Assembly: GCA_026702755.1 (NCBI GenBank)
Contig: JAPPBX010000094.1
Coordinates: forward strand, 1 to 35,133
DNA length: 35,133 nt
Direction: 5' to 3'
DNA from: Candidatus Poribacteria bacterium
Lineage (GTDB): Bacteria > Poribacteria > WGA-4E > WGA-3G
In this document: one piece after another, positions 17,882 through 25,756 of the stretch
How the letters are laid out: each line of letters starts with the position of its first letter
How positions within the stretch are numbered: the stretch's first letter is position 1
Program-made: the position numbers and the translations under genes
Notes under the pieces: generated by a model
Databases searched by the model: none
What the model saw: the letters and a program-made list of their open reading frames with translations, nothing else
Told to the model about the DNA's origin: nothing

Positions 17882-19039
17882 ATGAAACATAAATCAAAGT
17901 TTAAAAGTGTGCTGAAGTCCATAAAATGTGCTAAAGTTATTCAAAATCCTTTCCCTCACTTCGGGACTTTAGCACACTTTAGAGACACTTGCAAACTTTT
18001 TGTCGTATCTATAATTGCGTTCTGTGTGGTGATTATTCCATCTGTTGATGCGAGATACACTGCCGATTTCCTAACACTTGGGGTTGGAGCGCGTGCACTT
18101 GGTATGGGCGGGGCAGGCACTGCTTTAAGCGATAATGCTTACGCACCGTATTGGAATCCTGCTGGGTTGGGACAACTCACCCGATATGAAGTCAGTTTCA
18201 TGCATTCTACACTCAATGAAGCCGATGCTTACGATTTTGTCAGTTATGTCCATCCACTCAAAAAGCGAGGCGCGATTGGTGTAAGTTGGCTCCGTGTCGG
18301 TGTTGACGACATTCCTATTACCAGCTTACCGGTCGTCAGTCGTCCTGTCGGGCCCGCGAACCGTCCAGAGGTCGTCGGCTCCTTTAACAATACCGACAAC
18401 GCTTTTCTTTTTGCTTCTGGTTGGAGGCTTCCATCCCGTTACGGTATTGATTTACATCTTGGTGGCACACTCAAACTCCTCTATATGAGTGGATATCGAA
18501 GTACGAACGCTATCGGTGGCGGTGCAAATATCGGTTTCATTGGGATGACAAACCCTGAAAAACCACATCAACTGATGCTTGGATTGCAGGTGAGCGATGT
18601 CTTTACGACGAAGCTCTACTGGAACACACCGCCACCATCGGCGGATCTTACATCGCACACTGAAACGATACTACCACACCTCAAAATCGGTATCGCCACG
18701 GTACATACACTCCCTATTTTCCGAAGTATGCTCATCCTTGCCTTGGATACCTACATCCAAAATCGGATTGGTCTGGAGATTGAACCTGACGTTGAGAAAT
18801 CGGAGGGGAGTCCTGTTGAGTTGCATGCGGGTGCTGAATGGACACTCTTTGATCTACTTTCTTTACGGATTGGACTCTCGGAACGGAGTGGGAGTCTTGA
18901 GAGTGTTCGCCAATTGACAGCGGGGGTTGGGTTGAATCTCCGATTCGTCACGGGTGCCGGGGCAGGATTAGACTATGCGTTCGCGAACCATCCAGCATTG
19001 GGCGGCAGTCATCGTATATCTCTCAGAATTAGATTTTAG
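17882..19039 (+). CDS. porV: PorV/PorQ-family outer-membrane barrel protein
   Basis: After a signal segment (hydrophobic residues 38-54, likely cut after SVDA at 57) the mature start reads TADFLTLGVGARALGMGGAG and then APYWNPAGLG. This is the PorV/PorQ family hallmark. The remainder alternates beta strands and ends in RISLRIRF with a terminal Phe, the usual outer-membrane insertion signal. PorV is the FadL-like barrel that binds type IX secretion cargo and delivers it to PorU; the preceding gene is a PorU-like peptidase. Odd: residues about 5-40 are encoded by a palindromic repeat, which makes the signal peptide unusually long, and no in-frame start codon downstream would give a shorter one with a charged N-region. 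There is no clear Shine-Dalgarno. The family is well supported; PorQ-like or another paralogue is possible. Confidence 0.83.
   Translation: MKHKSKFKSVLKSIKCAKVIQNPFPHFGTLAHFRDTCKLFVVSIIAFCVVIIPSVDARYTADFLTLGVGARALGMGGAGTALSDNAYAPYWNPAGLGQLTRYEVSFMHSTLNEADAYDFVSYVHPLKKRGAIGVSWLRVGVDDIPITSLPVVSRPVGPANRPEVVGSFNNTDNAFLFASGWRLPSRYGIDLHLGGTLKLLYMSGYRSTNAIGGGANIGFIGMTNPEKPHQLMLGLQVSDVFTTKLYWNTPPPSADLTSHTETILPHLKIGIATVHTLPIFRSMLILALDTYIQNRIGLEIEPDVEKSEGSPVELHAGAEWTLFDLLSLRIGLSERSGSLESVRQLTAGVGLNLRFVTGAGAGLDYAFANHPALGGSHRISLRIRF
17896..18000. repeat. Inverted repeat forming the start of the PorV-like gene (AAAGTGTGCTAAAGT family, copy 2)
   Basis: AAAGTGTGCTGAAGTCC (17904-17920) pairs with GGACTTTAGCACACTTT (17964-17980) with one mismatch. 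A third short unit, TGTGCTAAAGTT, lies between at 17926-17937. The flanks AAAGTTT and GCAAACTTTT resemble the ends of the copy at 7393-7494. The element is read through in frame. Confidence 0.75.
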
Positions 19040-19075
19040 TAGTTGTCGGTTATCGGTTATCAGTTGTCAGTTAAT
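19038..19075. repeat. Half copy of the TTAA-family repeat at a convergent junction (copy 4)
   Basis: AGTAGTTGTCGGTTATCGG, then TTATCAGTTGTCAGTTAAT. It overlaps the stop codon of the PorV-like gene and the last codons plus stop of the WD40 gene on the other strand, and fills the whole 20-base gap between them. Confidence 0.7.
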
Positions 19076-21303
19076 TCTTTGATGATTTTATCCCAATCCC
19101 ACACGACAATCGTGCCGTCTGTCCCTGTGCTGACGAGGGTTTTGCCATCCGGCGAGAACATCAGTGTTTCGACTTGTCCCGTATGCCCCTTGAGTGTGGT
19201 AAGTTTATCTCCAGTTGCCAGATTCCACAACTCGATTTCGCTTGTTCTAAGTCCAGTAACAAGCACGGTGTTATCTGGTGAAAACACTAAGGATATGGCA
19301 CCGTGGGGCACTTCTTTAAAATGGCTCTGTTCACGACCGCCCAACAAACGGATTTTTTTCTCACTTCCCACAGCAAGCAGGGTGCTATCTGAAGAAAATG
19401 CTAAGGCTGTGATAGGGTCTTGATACGTAGTCCGAAACCCACCGCCGGGTATCTTCTTTGCTGCTTCATCTAAATCTTGTCCTGCAAAGAACGGGGCTAA
19501 TGGAACACCCGTTTCTGGATCCCACATCTGAACACTTCCTCCCATAGTTCCACTGACAATCTTTTTCCCATCCGGTGAGAATGCCAAAGCATTGATTGTA
19601 GGCATTTGATGGGGCATCAAGCGTTGTGGATGTTCCAAAGCACCGTTTCGGTTCGGATTCTGTGGCTTCTTTTGCGCACTGTTTTCGTCTAAAAGAGGTA
19701 TATCGCGACTCTTCTTTGTCGCTATATCCCACAAGCGAATCCTACCCAAACTCCCGAAGGCGACTGTTTTTCCATTAGGTGAGAACGTCAGATTTGAGGG
19801 ACCGCTTCTTTCTGCCAGAGTCGCTATTTCGCGCCCAGTGCTTACGTCAATCAAGCGAACCAAGGGATCTGGCTTCTGTGTAGCGAGTATATGCCCTAAA
19901 TCAAAGCCTGAATCAAAAATCATACTGATTTTTGTCCCGACGCTGGCGAGTTTTGTTCCATCAGGCGAAAATGCTGAAGTCCTGAGCCAATCGCTATGCG
20001 CTGTCGTTTGATTTATAGGCCCTCGCGATGTCTTCAGATCCCACAAGGTAATTACCCCGTTAAACGCTACACTTACAAGCGTTGCACTGTCTTTAAAAAA
20101 GGCGATTGATTTCACCAATCCTGTGTGTCCGGTAATACGGATCGTTAGCGGATCTCGTGTTTTGGTGTTCCAGAGTTGAACTGTACCGTCTGTGCTCGCG
20201 CTTGCGAGCGTTTCTCCATCGGGTGAAAACGCCAGGGCGGTAATACTGTTGAGATGTCCAGTAAACGTCGCGATCGGTTCGCCCGTGTCGGTATTCCACA
20301 GCTGCACGGTCTTATCGGTGCCCCCGCTGGCAAGCATTTTCCCATCCGGTGAGAATGCTAATACGTGTACCCAATCTGTGTGTTTCTGGAGGATAGTCGG
20401 TTCCTTGCTGGCGAGGTCCCATAATCTGACAGTTGAATCGGCACCTCCACTGGCGAGTTTTGTGCCATCCGGCGAAAATGCTAATGCCAAAACATGATTT
20501 TTCTGCCCTCTTCGACGGGGTGAAGGACGAAGTGAAGGGTTGTCTAACGGCATAAACGACAAATGTATGTGTCCTTTAAGGCTGAATAGTTTTTTACCAG
20601 TCGTTGTGTCCCACAAATGAATCTTCCCATCCTTCTTTCCAACTGCAGCTTTGTCGTGTGTGAGCGCGTAGGATTCGGGAAGCTCTATCCTTCCAGGTTT
20701 ATGTCCTTCAAAATCTCTCCTATCTACCTTTCCAGTCTCAATATTAAGCGTACTAATTCTGCCTCCCCCACTACCCAAGTTGACAAGCGTTTTGCCGTCT
20801 TCGGAGAATAGAAGTACTGAAGCAGGGTGCTTTGCATCAGCGAGCGGCACTTTGCGACCTGTCGCTGTTTCCCATAATTGAGCTTCCGATTGCCAAAACT
20901 TTCCGCCGCCGCTTGCGATGAATCGTCCATCAGGCGAAAATGCGAGGGATTGGCACACGCCCGGGAACAGAGATATTTCCTTTCCTGTTCTTACATCGTA
21001 CACCCACACACCGATATCACTGCCGACAGCGAGTTTTGTTCCATCAGGCGAGAATTGTAGCGCGTTGATGCCGCCCTTTCCGAGCCGCGCTTTTGCCGCT
21101 TTGGGGAGTGCCCATTGTGTATAGTCTTTGAGGGTTTGGTCTGTTTGAGCTTCAGCAAGATGATTTCCAATACTTAGTATTAGAAAGATGGAGGTGACGG
21201 TTATCCAAAAAATGAACGGCTTACTGCTGGACGGTGCAATGAATTTGAGATGGAAAACCTGCCGGATAGCATTTTTTGTGAGATGTGAGGTAATAGTGTT
21301 CAC
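19060..21303 (-). CDS. Membrane-anchored 14-repeat WD40 protein, paralogue of the upstream sigma-WD40 fusion
   Basis: This 747-residue protein has a short basic N-terminus, one membrane segment (about 28-47) and then 14 WD40-type repeats (FSPDG...LASGG...VRLWD pattern), enough for two seven-bladed propellers. It could be a cleaved signal peptide, as AEAQ follows the segment. It matches the fusion protein encoded immediately upstream from the juxtamembrane stretch (KFIAPSSSKPF against PIAPTSSKPF) through the last repeat, but lacks both sigma domains and the linker of about 75 residues. It therefore arose by tandem duplication. The GTG start is 21 bases after the fusion's stop, so the pair is surely cotranscribed. 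An insert with a PSLRPSPRRRG stretch is absent from the paralogue. Ligand unknown. Confidence 0.85.
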   Translation of the reverse strand: MNTITSHLTKNAIRQVFHLKFIAPSSSKPFIFWITVTSIFLILSIGNHLAEAQTDQTLKDYTQWALPKAAKARLGKGGINALQFSPDGTKLAVGSDIGVWVYDVRTGKEISLFPGVCQSLAFSPDGRFIASGGGKFWQSEAQLWETATGRKVPLADAKHPASVLLFSEDGKTLVNLGSGGGRISTLNIETGKVDRRDFEGHKPGRIELPESYALTHDKAAVGKKDGKIHLWDTTTGKKLFSLKGHIHLSFMPLDNPSLRPSPRRRGQKNHVLALAFSPDGTKLASGGADSTVRLWDLASKEPTILQKHTDWVHVLAFSPDGKMLASGGTDKTVQLWNTDTGEPIATFTGHLNSITALAFSPDGETLASASTDGTVQLWNTKTRDPLTIRITGHTGLVKSIAFFKDSATLVSVAFNGVITLWDLKTSRGPINQTTAHSDWLRTSAFSPDGTKLASVGTKISMIFDSGFDLGHILATQKPDPLVRLIDVSTGREIATLAERSGPSNLTFSPNGKTVAFGSLGRIRLWDIATKKSRDIPLLDENSAQKKPQNPNRNGALEHPQRLMPHQMPTINALAFSPDGKKIVSGTMGGSVQMWDPETGVPLAPFFAGQDLDEAAKKIPGGGFRTTYQDPITALAFSSDSTLLAVGSEKKIRLLGGREQSHFKEVPHGAISLVFSPDNTVLVTGLRTSEIELWNLATGDKLTTLKGHTGQVETLMFSPDGKTLVSTGTDGTIVVWDWDKIIKELTDN
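20503..20541. repeat. Possible repeat-derived insert in the WD40 gene
   Basis: On the minus strand these bases encode NPSLRPSPRRRGQ. The parallel position in the tandem paralogue reads differently (ILPEENQVQFIDG). The DNA contains a CTTCG/CGAAG stem and purine/pyrimidine-skewed arms. Whether this is a dispersed repeat needs a genome-wide comparison. Confidence 0.35.
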
Positions 21304-21324
21304 GTATTTTTGGCCTTTGCTGTA

Positions 21325-24300
21325 TTACTTATCTTTTGCAGGTAAGCTTTTGATGATTTTATCCCAATCCCACACGAGAATTGTGCCGTCCTGTCCAGTG
21401 CTGACGAGTGTTGTTCCATCCGGTGAAAAGGCTAAGGTTTCTACTGCTAAGGTATGTCCATTGAGGGTCGTAATTTTTTCACCTGTTGTCATATCGAATA
21501 ATTCGATTCTGCCGTCTCTAAGTCCGGCGATGAGAACAGTGTCATCGGGTGAAAACGCTAACGATCTGACACGTGGTACATCTTTAATGTGAGGCTGGTT
21601 ACGGCTACCCAATAAACGGATTTTTTGTTGACTCCCGACGGCGAGTAATGCCCCATTTGAGGAGAACGCCAACGCTGTAATCTGATCTTCATATCTCACG
21701 GTAAAATTGAAAGGTCCTTGCTTATCATCCACCTCCTGTCCGGCGAGGAACGGAGCTAGCTCAACACCCGTTTCCGGATCCCACATCTGAACCTTTCCGC
21801 CCATGGTTCCACCGACAAGTTTTTTCCCATCTGGTGAGAAAATCAAAACCGTGACTTGATTTGACAATTGAGCCATTATATGCCGATGGGCCATCGCGTC
21901 ATCATTGTTTTGTTCTAAGAGTGCGATAGTAAGCACATCGCTCGTTTCCGTATGCCATACATAAATTTTATCCAAACCGTGGAAGGCTACCGTTTTTCCG
22001 TCAGGCGAAAAAGTCATACCTACTTCTTGATTAATTCTGCCGCCAACTGGCTTTGTCAGGGTGGCTAATTCACGTCCTGTACGCACATCAGTCAAACGGA
22101 TCAGGCGATCCGGCTCCCACGTGGGGGCGATCTTACTGTGACCTATGTTGAGAAATGTGGCGGATTTTGCACCGGCACTAACGAGTTTCGTGCCATCCGG
22201 TGAAAACACTGAAGTCATTAAGAAATCCCAAGGTTCTATCGTTTGGACCCCGGTTTTTTGTGATGTCTTCAGGTCCCAAAATGTAATTACGCCGTTAAAG
22301 GCAACGCTTGCGAGCGCGGAATTATCTCTAAAGAAGGACACTGCTTTCACCCACTCCGTATGTTCCATAATATTGAGGGGTAGCAATTCTCCTGTTTCTG
22401 TATTCCAGAACCGAATTGTGCCGTCCATACTTCCACTTGCGAGGGTACGTCCGTCTGGTGAAAATGTGAGTGCTACAATATTGTTGGTATGCGTAGTGAG
22501 TGTTGTGAGGTGTGCCCCAGTCGCAGTATCCCATAATTGCACAGTCTTATCGAAGCTCCCGCTTGCGAGCATTTTTCCATCCGGTGAGAATGCTAAAGTG
22601 TTTGTCCAGCCCGTGTGTTTTCGGAGGATAACCAATTCATCGTTGGTGAAAGTATCCCATAATCGCACCGTTTTATCCTTACCTCCACTGGCGAGTTTTG
22701 TTCCATCCGGTGAAAACGCTAAAGCTAACACAGAGTTGGGGGTCCCGTCTATAAACTGCACCTGATTTTCCTCTGGTAGAATCCCCTCATTTGCTTCAAA
22801 TTGTAACCTTTCCTGAATCCGTCCTGCATGACCGCTGAGAGTTGATAACTTTTTGCCGGTCCTTGTGTTTCCGAGTTCGATGTTCCCATCCTGTCTACCA
22901 ACTGCAAATTTATCCCTTGTGATAGCGTTAGATTGAGGCGAGTTTGTCCGGTTTACTGTTTCATTAATCTTCTTCACATTCCTCTCACCTGTTTCAACAT
23001 CTAAACTGACAATGGTATCTTTCCAGTTACCCAAACTGACAACTGTTTTGCCATCTTTAGAAAAGTGCAATGCTGCGGCAGAGGGAAGCTTCTCAATGTG
23101 CGACATTTTCTGACCGGTGGCTATCTCCCACAGTTGAAGTCCGGGGCGGCCCCCACTTGCAAGGAATCGTCCATCGGGCGAAAAAGCGAGGAATCGGCAC
23201 ACACCAGGGAACATGGAAATCTCTTTACCTGTTTGAGCATCGTAAATCCATATACCGATGTTACTGCCGACTGCGAGTTTCGTGCCGTCTGGCGAGAACT
23301 GAAGCGCATTGATGCCACCCTTTCCGAGCCGCGCTTTCGCCTCTTTGGGGAGTGCCCATTGTGAGTAGTCTTTGCTGATTTCGTCTGTTTGTGCTTCTGC
23401 AACCAATGCTGAGACATCATCGGATTGCTGTTCACGGTTTTTGTTGTGCTTGTTTGATATATCAGGGTTTTTGAGTTGTGTGCGGGCATCGGTTTTGACC
23501 GCGAGTTTCAACACAAGTTGTGCCTCAATGATGTCAATCTTCATCTCTGAAGAGGCGTTGAAATTATAGGGTTGCTGGAAATGGATTGCGTATCGGTGGG
23601 TTCCAATACCGAGCATTAGCAAAACGACTGCTATTGTAGAAGCTGAGATTGCCCACGGGAGGAACGGTTTACTGCTGGTCGGCGCAATCGGTTTGATGCG
23701 GGAAACTTCACGCATGATGTTCTCGGTGAGGTTGGGTGTGATTTGGAAGTTTTCTAAAGCCTCTCTGATTATAGGCTCTTCCTTTTTTAGACGCTGCTGT
23801 GCGCGACGGAGACGACTCTTAATCGTATTTGCGGAGACACCTAAAAACGCGCCAATCTCTGGACACGACATCTCACCGAAGTAGTGCAGTGTGAGGACCG
23901 TACGTTCGCTCTCTTGGAGTTTCGCAAGCAATTTTTTAACGACATCTCGCTGTGCTTCTGCGGTTGTGCGTTCATTTTCCTCGGTGACATATCTGGAATA
24001 CGCTGCTTGTTGTAACTGCTCGTTGTCTATCTCTTCCAATTGCTCCAGTGGCTCCGTTTTCAATTGCTTTTTACGGAGCCAAGATCTACAGCGATTTGCG
24101 GCAATCACATAAAGCCAACTCACGAAACGTTGAGGTCTCTTCAGTGTTGCGAGTCTCTTGTATGCTTTCAGGAATGTATCCTGTGTAATTTCCTCAGCAA
24201 TGTGGAAGTCTCCAATTTTCCGCCACGCGAGGGCGTGAACCTGCTTTTGGTATTTTCCCACGAGTGTGGCAAAGGCGTTATCATCGCCTTCAAGGACGCG

Positions 24301-24330
24301 TTGGATGAGTTCAGCATCGTTGTTTTTCAT
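21325..24330 (-). CDS. ECF sigma factor fused through a membrane segment to 14 WD40 repeats
   Basis: The protein has 1001 residues from the ATG at 24330, which has GAGGAG seven bases upstream; the frame stays open eight codons further, without need. Sigma region 2 spans about 5-87 (AEEITQDTFLKAYKRL, RFVSWLYVIAANRCRSWLRK). Region 4 spans about 130-184 (LQESERTVLTLHYFGEMSC, then GVSANTIKSRLRRAQQRL). A membrane segment lies at about 223-243 and a linker at 244-335. Fourteen WD40 repeats fill about 336-1000, consistent with two seven-bladed propellers. With one membrane crossing, the sigma part faces the cytoplasm and the propellers the periplasm. That is the layout of a one-protein sensor that releases or activates its own sigma factor (inference). 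No separate anti-sigma gene is present. The next gene is a paralogue without the sigma part, and the gene before it is anmK. Confidence 0.92.
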   Translation of the reverse strand: MKNNDAELIQRVLEGDDNAFATLVGKYQKQVHALAWRKIGDFHIAEEITQDTFLKAYKRLATLKRPQRFVSWLYVIAANRCRSWLRKKQLKTEPLEQLEEIDNEQLQQAAYSRYVTEENERTTAEAQRDVVKKLLAKLQESERTVLTLHYFGEMSCPEIGAFLGVSANTIKSRLRRAQQRLKKEEPIIREALENFQITPNLTENIMREVSRIKPIAPTSSKPFLPWAISASTIAVVLLMLGIGTHRYAIHFQQPYNFNASSEMKIDIIEAQLVLKLAVKTDARTQLKNPDISNKHNKNREQQSDDVSALVAEAQTDEISKDYSQWALPKEAKARLGKGGINALQFSPDGTKLAVGSNIGIWIYDAQTGKEISMFPGVCRFLAFSPDGRFLASGGRPGLQLWEIATGQKMSHIEKLPSAAALHFSKDGKTVVSLGNWKDTIVSLDVETGERNVKKINETVNRTNSPQSNAITRDKFAVGRQDGNIELGNTRTGKKLSTLSGHAGRIQERLQFEANEGILPEENQVQFIDGTPNSVLALAFSPDGTKLASGGKDKTVRLWDTFTNDELVILRKHTGWTNTLAFSPDGKMLASGSFDKTVQLWDTATGAHLTTLTTHTNNIVALTFSPDGRTLASGSMDGTIRFWNTETGELLPLNIMEHTEWVKAVSFFRDNSALASVAFNGVITFWDLKTSQKTGVQTIEPWDFLMTSVFSPDGTKLVSAGAKSATFLNIGHSKIAPTWEPDRLIRLTDVRTGRELATLTKPVGGRINQEVGMTFSPDGKTVAFHGLDKIYVWHTETSDVLTIALLEQNNDDAMAHRHIMAQLSNQVTVLIFSPDGKKLVGGTMGGKVQMWDPETGVELAPFLAGQEVDDKQGPFNFTVRYEDQITALAFSSNGALLAVGSQQKIRLLGSRNQPHIKDVPRVRSLAFSPDDTVLIAGLRDGRIELFDMTTGEKITTLNGHTLAVETLAFSPDGTTLVSTGQDGTILVWDWDKIIKSLPAKDK

Positions 24331-24438
24331 GAGTCGTCTCCTCAAAAAGGTCATTTCGTCATTGTGCCTTTATATATGGTGACGCTGTTTAGAGGCGGCG
24401 CGGGTGCATAATTCTGAAAAAAACTGAAGTTTCATTTT

Positions 24439-24466
24439 TTTACTGCTGGTTGCTGAAGGCTATTAG
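24439..24466. repeat. Degenerate half copy of the TTAA-family repeat
   Basis: TTTACTGCTGGTTGCTGAAG followed by GCTATTAG resembles the right arm of the copy at 34205-34236 (ACTGACTGCTGATTGCTGAT). It lies between the stop of anmK (24468) and the start of the sigma-WD40 gene. The match is imperfect. Confidence 0.4.
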
Positions 24467-24467
24467 G

Positions 24468-25682
24468 TTATGGACACACAAACTTTCCGAGAATTTTCCG
24501 AACAGATGCCCCTGTAGCGGAAGGTAGATTTCCAGCTTGTCCGTGGAGCGACTCGTTCGCCAGAATTGCAAACGCTATTGCTTCCTTCGCATCCGCTGAG
24601 ATACCTGAGTTATCTACGGGTTCAACCGATGTATTCACTAACACTTCGCTAAGTCGTTGCATGATTGTCTGGTTGTGGACACCACCGCCGCTTACATAGA
24701 GTGTGTCTATTGGGTTCTGTCCTGTTCCAAATCGCTTGATATAGTCAGCAATCGTTTGGACTGTCAATTCCGTCAACGTTGCAATACAGTCGTTCTCCAC
24801 AAGTTCGTATTTACGGCAAGCCTCCAGACATTCCATTGCGAAGGTGTTTCCGAAGGTCTCACGTCCAGTGGTTTTTGGGGGAAGGAGGTGGAAAAACGGG
24901 TGTTTTAGCCATTCGTTGATGAGTGGTTGATAAGGAGTCCCTTGTGCGGCACGCTGTCCTGCCTTGTCATAACGTTCTCTTCCGTCGGTTATCTCGTTCA
25001 CAACCGCATCGATACACATGTTCCCCGGTCCTGTGTCTGCAGCGGAAACTGAATCGAACGATCCGTTGGCTGGGAGTACTGTGAGATTTGCAATCCCTCC
25101 GATGTTCAGCAGTCCTACTGTTTTAACGCTGTCGCGGAACAGCAGATAGTCCGGATACGATACTAACGGCGCACCCTGTCCGCCCGCTGCCATGTCTGCC
25201 ACCCGAAAGTCGGCGATGGTGGGAATACCGGTTTCGTGTGCGATGACCGCAGGTTCGCCAATCTGCAGTGTCGATGGATTTTTAATTTTCCTTGCGGTTC
25301 GGTGAGGTGGGATTGTGTTTGGATCGTCAGGCAGGTGGTGAATCGTTTGACCGTGTGAACCTATGAGATGGATGTCGCTGGCGCGCATTCCGCTTTTTTG
25401 TAGAATGTGTTTGACAGCCTCCGCGAAAAGGTGTCCAATGTAAAAATTCATCTCACAAATATCGTCAACGCGGCTTGTATCGGGTTGGCAGAGGGCGAGG
25501 ATTCGTCGTGGCACATCGGGTGGAAAAGGAAAAGTCTCAAAAGCAATTAAGTTTACTTCCGTCTCCAAACTGTGTCCGGTGATTTCAACGATGGCGGCAT
25601 CAATGCCGTCAACAGAAGTGCCAGACATCAAACCGATAACGTACTTTTTGTCTTTTTTCAGGAGTTCATAAAATTCTATCAT
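24468..25682 (-). CDS. anmK: Anhydro-N-acetylmuramic acid kinase
   Basis: AnmK splits the 1,6-anhydro ring of anhydro-MurNAc and phosphorylates it to MurNAc-6-phosphate, a cytoplasmic step of cell-wall recycling. The family signature GLMSGTSVDGIDAA is at residues 17-30. It is followed by IGSHGQTIHHLP, the ADFRVADMAAGGQGAPL segment, LLNIGGIANLTVL and ADTGPGNMCIDA. The ATG at 25682 gives 404 residues, close to the family norm; the frame extends to a TTG at 25730 that I judge too far upstream. It lies 74 bases after namZ on the same strand. A separate MurQ etherase is not in the window. Family call is very secure. Confidence 0.95.
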   Translation of the reverse strand: MIEFYELLKKDKKYVIGLMSGTSVDGIDAAIVEITGHSLETEVNLIAFETFPFPPDVPRRILALCQPDTSRVDDICEMNFYIGHLFAEAVKHILQKSGMRASDIHLIGSHGQTIHHLPDDPNTIPPHRTARKIKNPSTLQIGEPAVIAHETGIPTIADFRVADMAAGGQGAPLVSYPDYLLFRDSVKTVGLLNIGGIANLTVLPANGSFDSVSAADTGPGNMCIDAVVNEITDGRERYDKAGQRAAQGTPYQPLINEWLKHPFFHLLPPKTTGRETFGNTFAMECLEACRKYELVENDCIATLTELTVQTIADYIKRFGTGQNPIDTLYVSGGGVHNQTIMQRLSEVLVNTSVEPVDNSGISADAKEAIAFAILANESLHGQAGNLPSATGASVRKILGKFVCP

Positions 25683-25726
25683 TTTTGTACCATTTCTATT
25701 TTGATGGTTATCATAAATAGTTGCCT

Positions 25727-25744
25727 GCAAACTGGAAAGTTTGC
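25727..25744 (-). promoter_or_regulatory. Hairpin between namZ and anmK
   Basis: GCAAACT (25727-25733) pairs with AGTTTGC (25738-25744) around GGAA. It resembles the GCAAACTTT flank of the repeats at 7494 and 18000. It could affect relative expression of the two genes; this is a guess. Confidence 0.35.
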
Positions 25745-25756
25745 GCTACATTTGTT

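Noticed and set aside
19060-24330. Plus-strand frames opposite the WD40 genes (for example 22145-22765)
   Set aside because: They mirror the repeated FSPDG codons of the minus-strand genes, recur with the repeat period, and have no ribosome sites or recognisable product.
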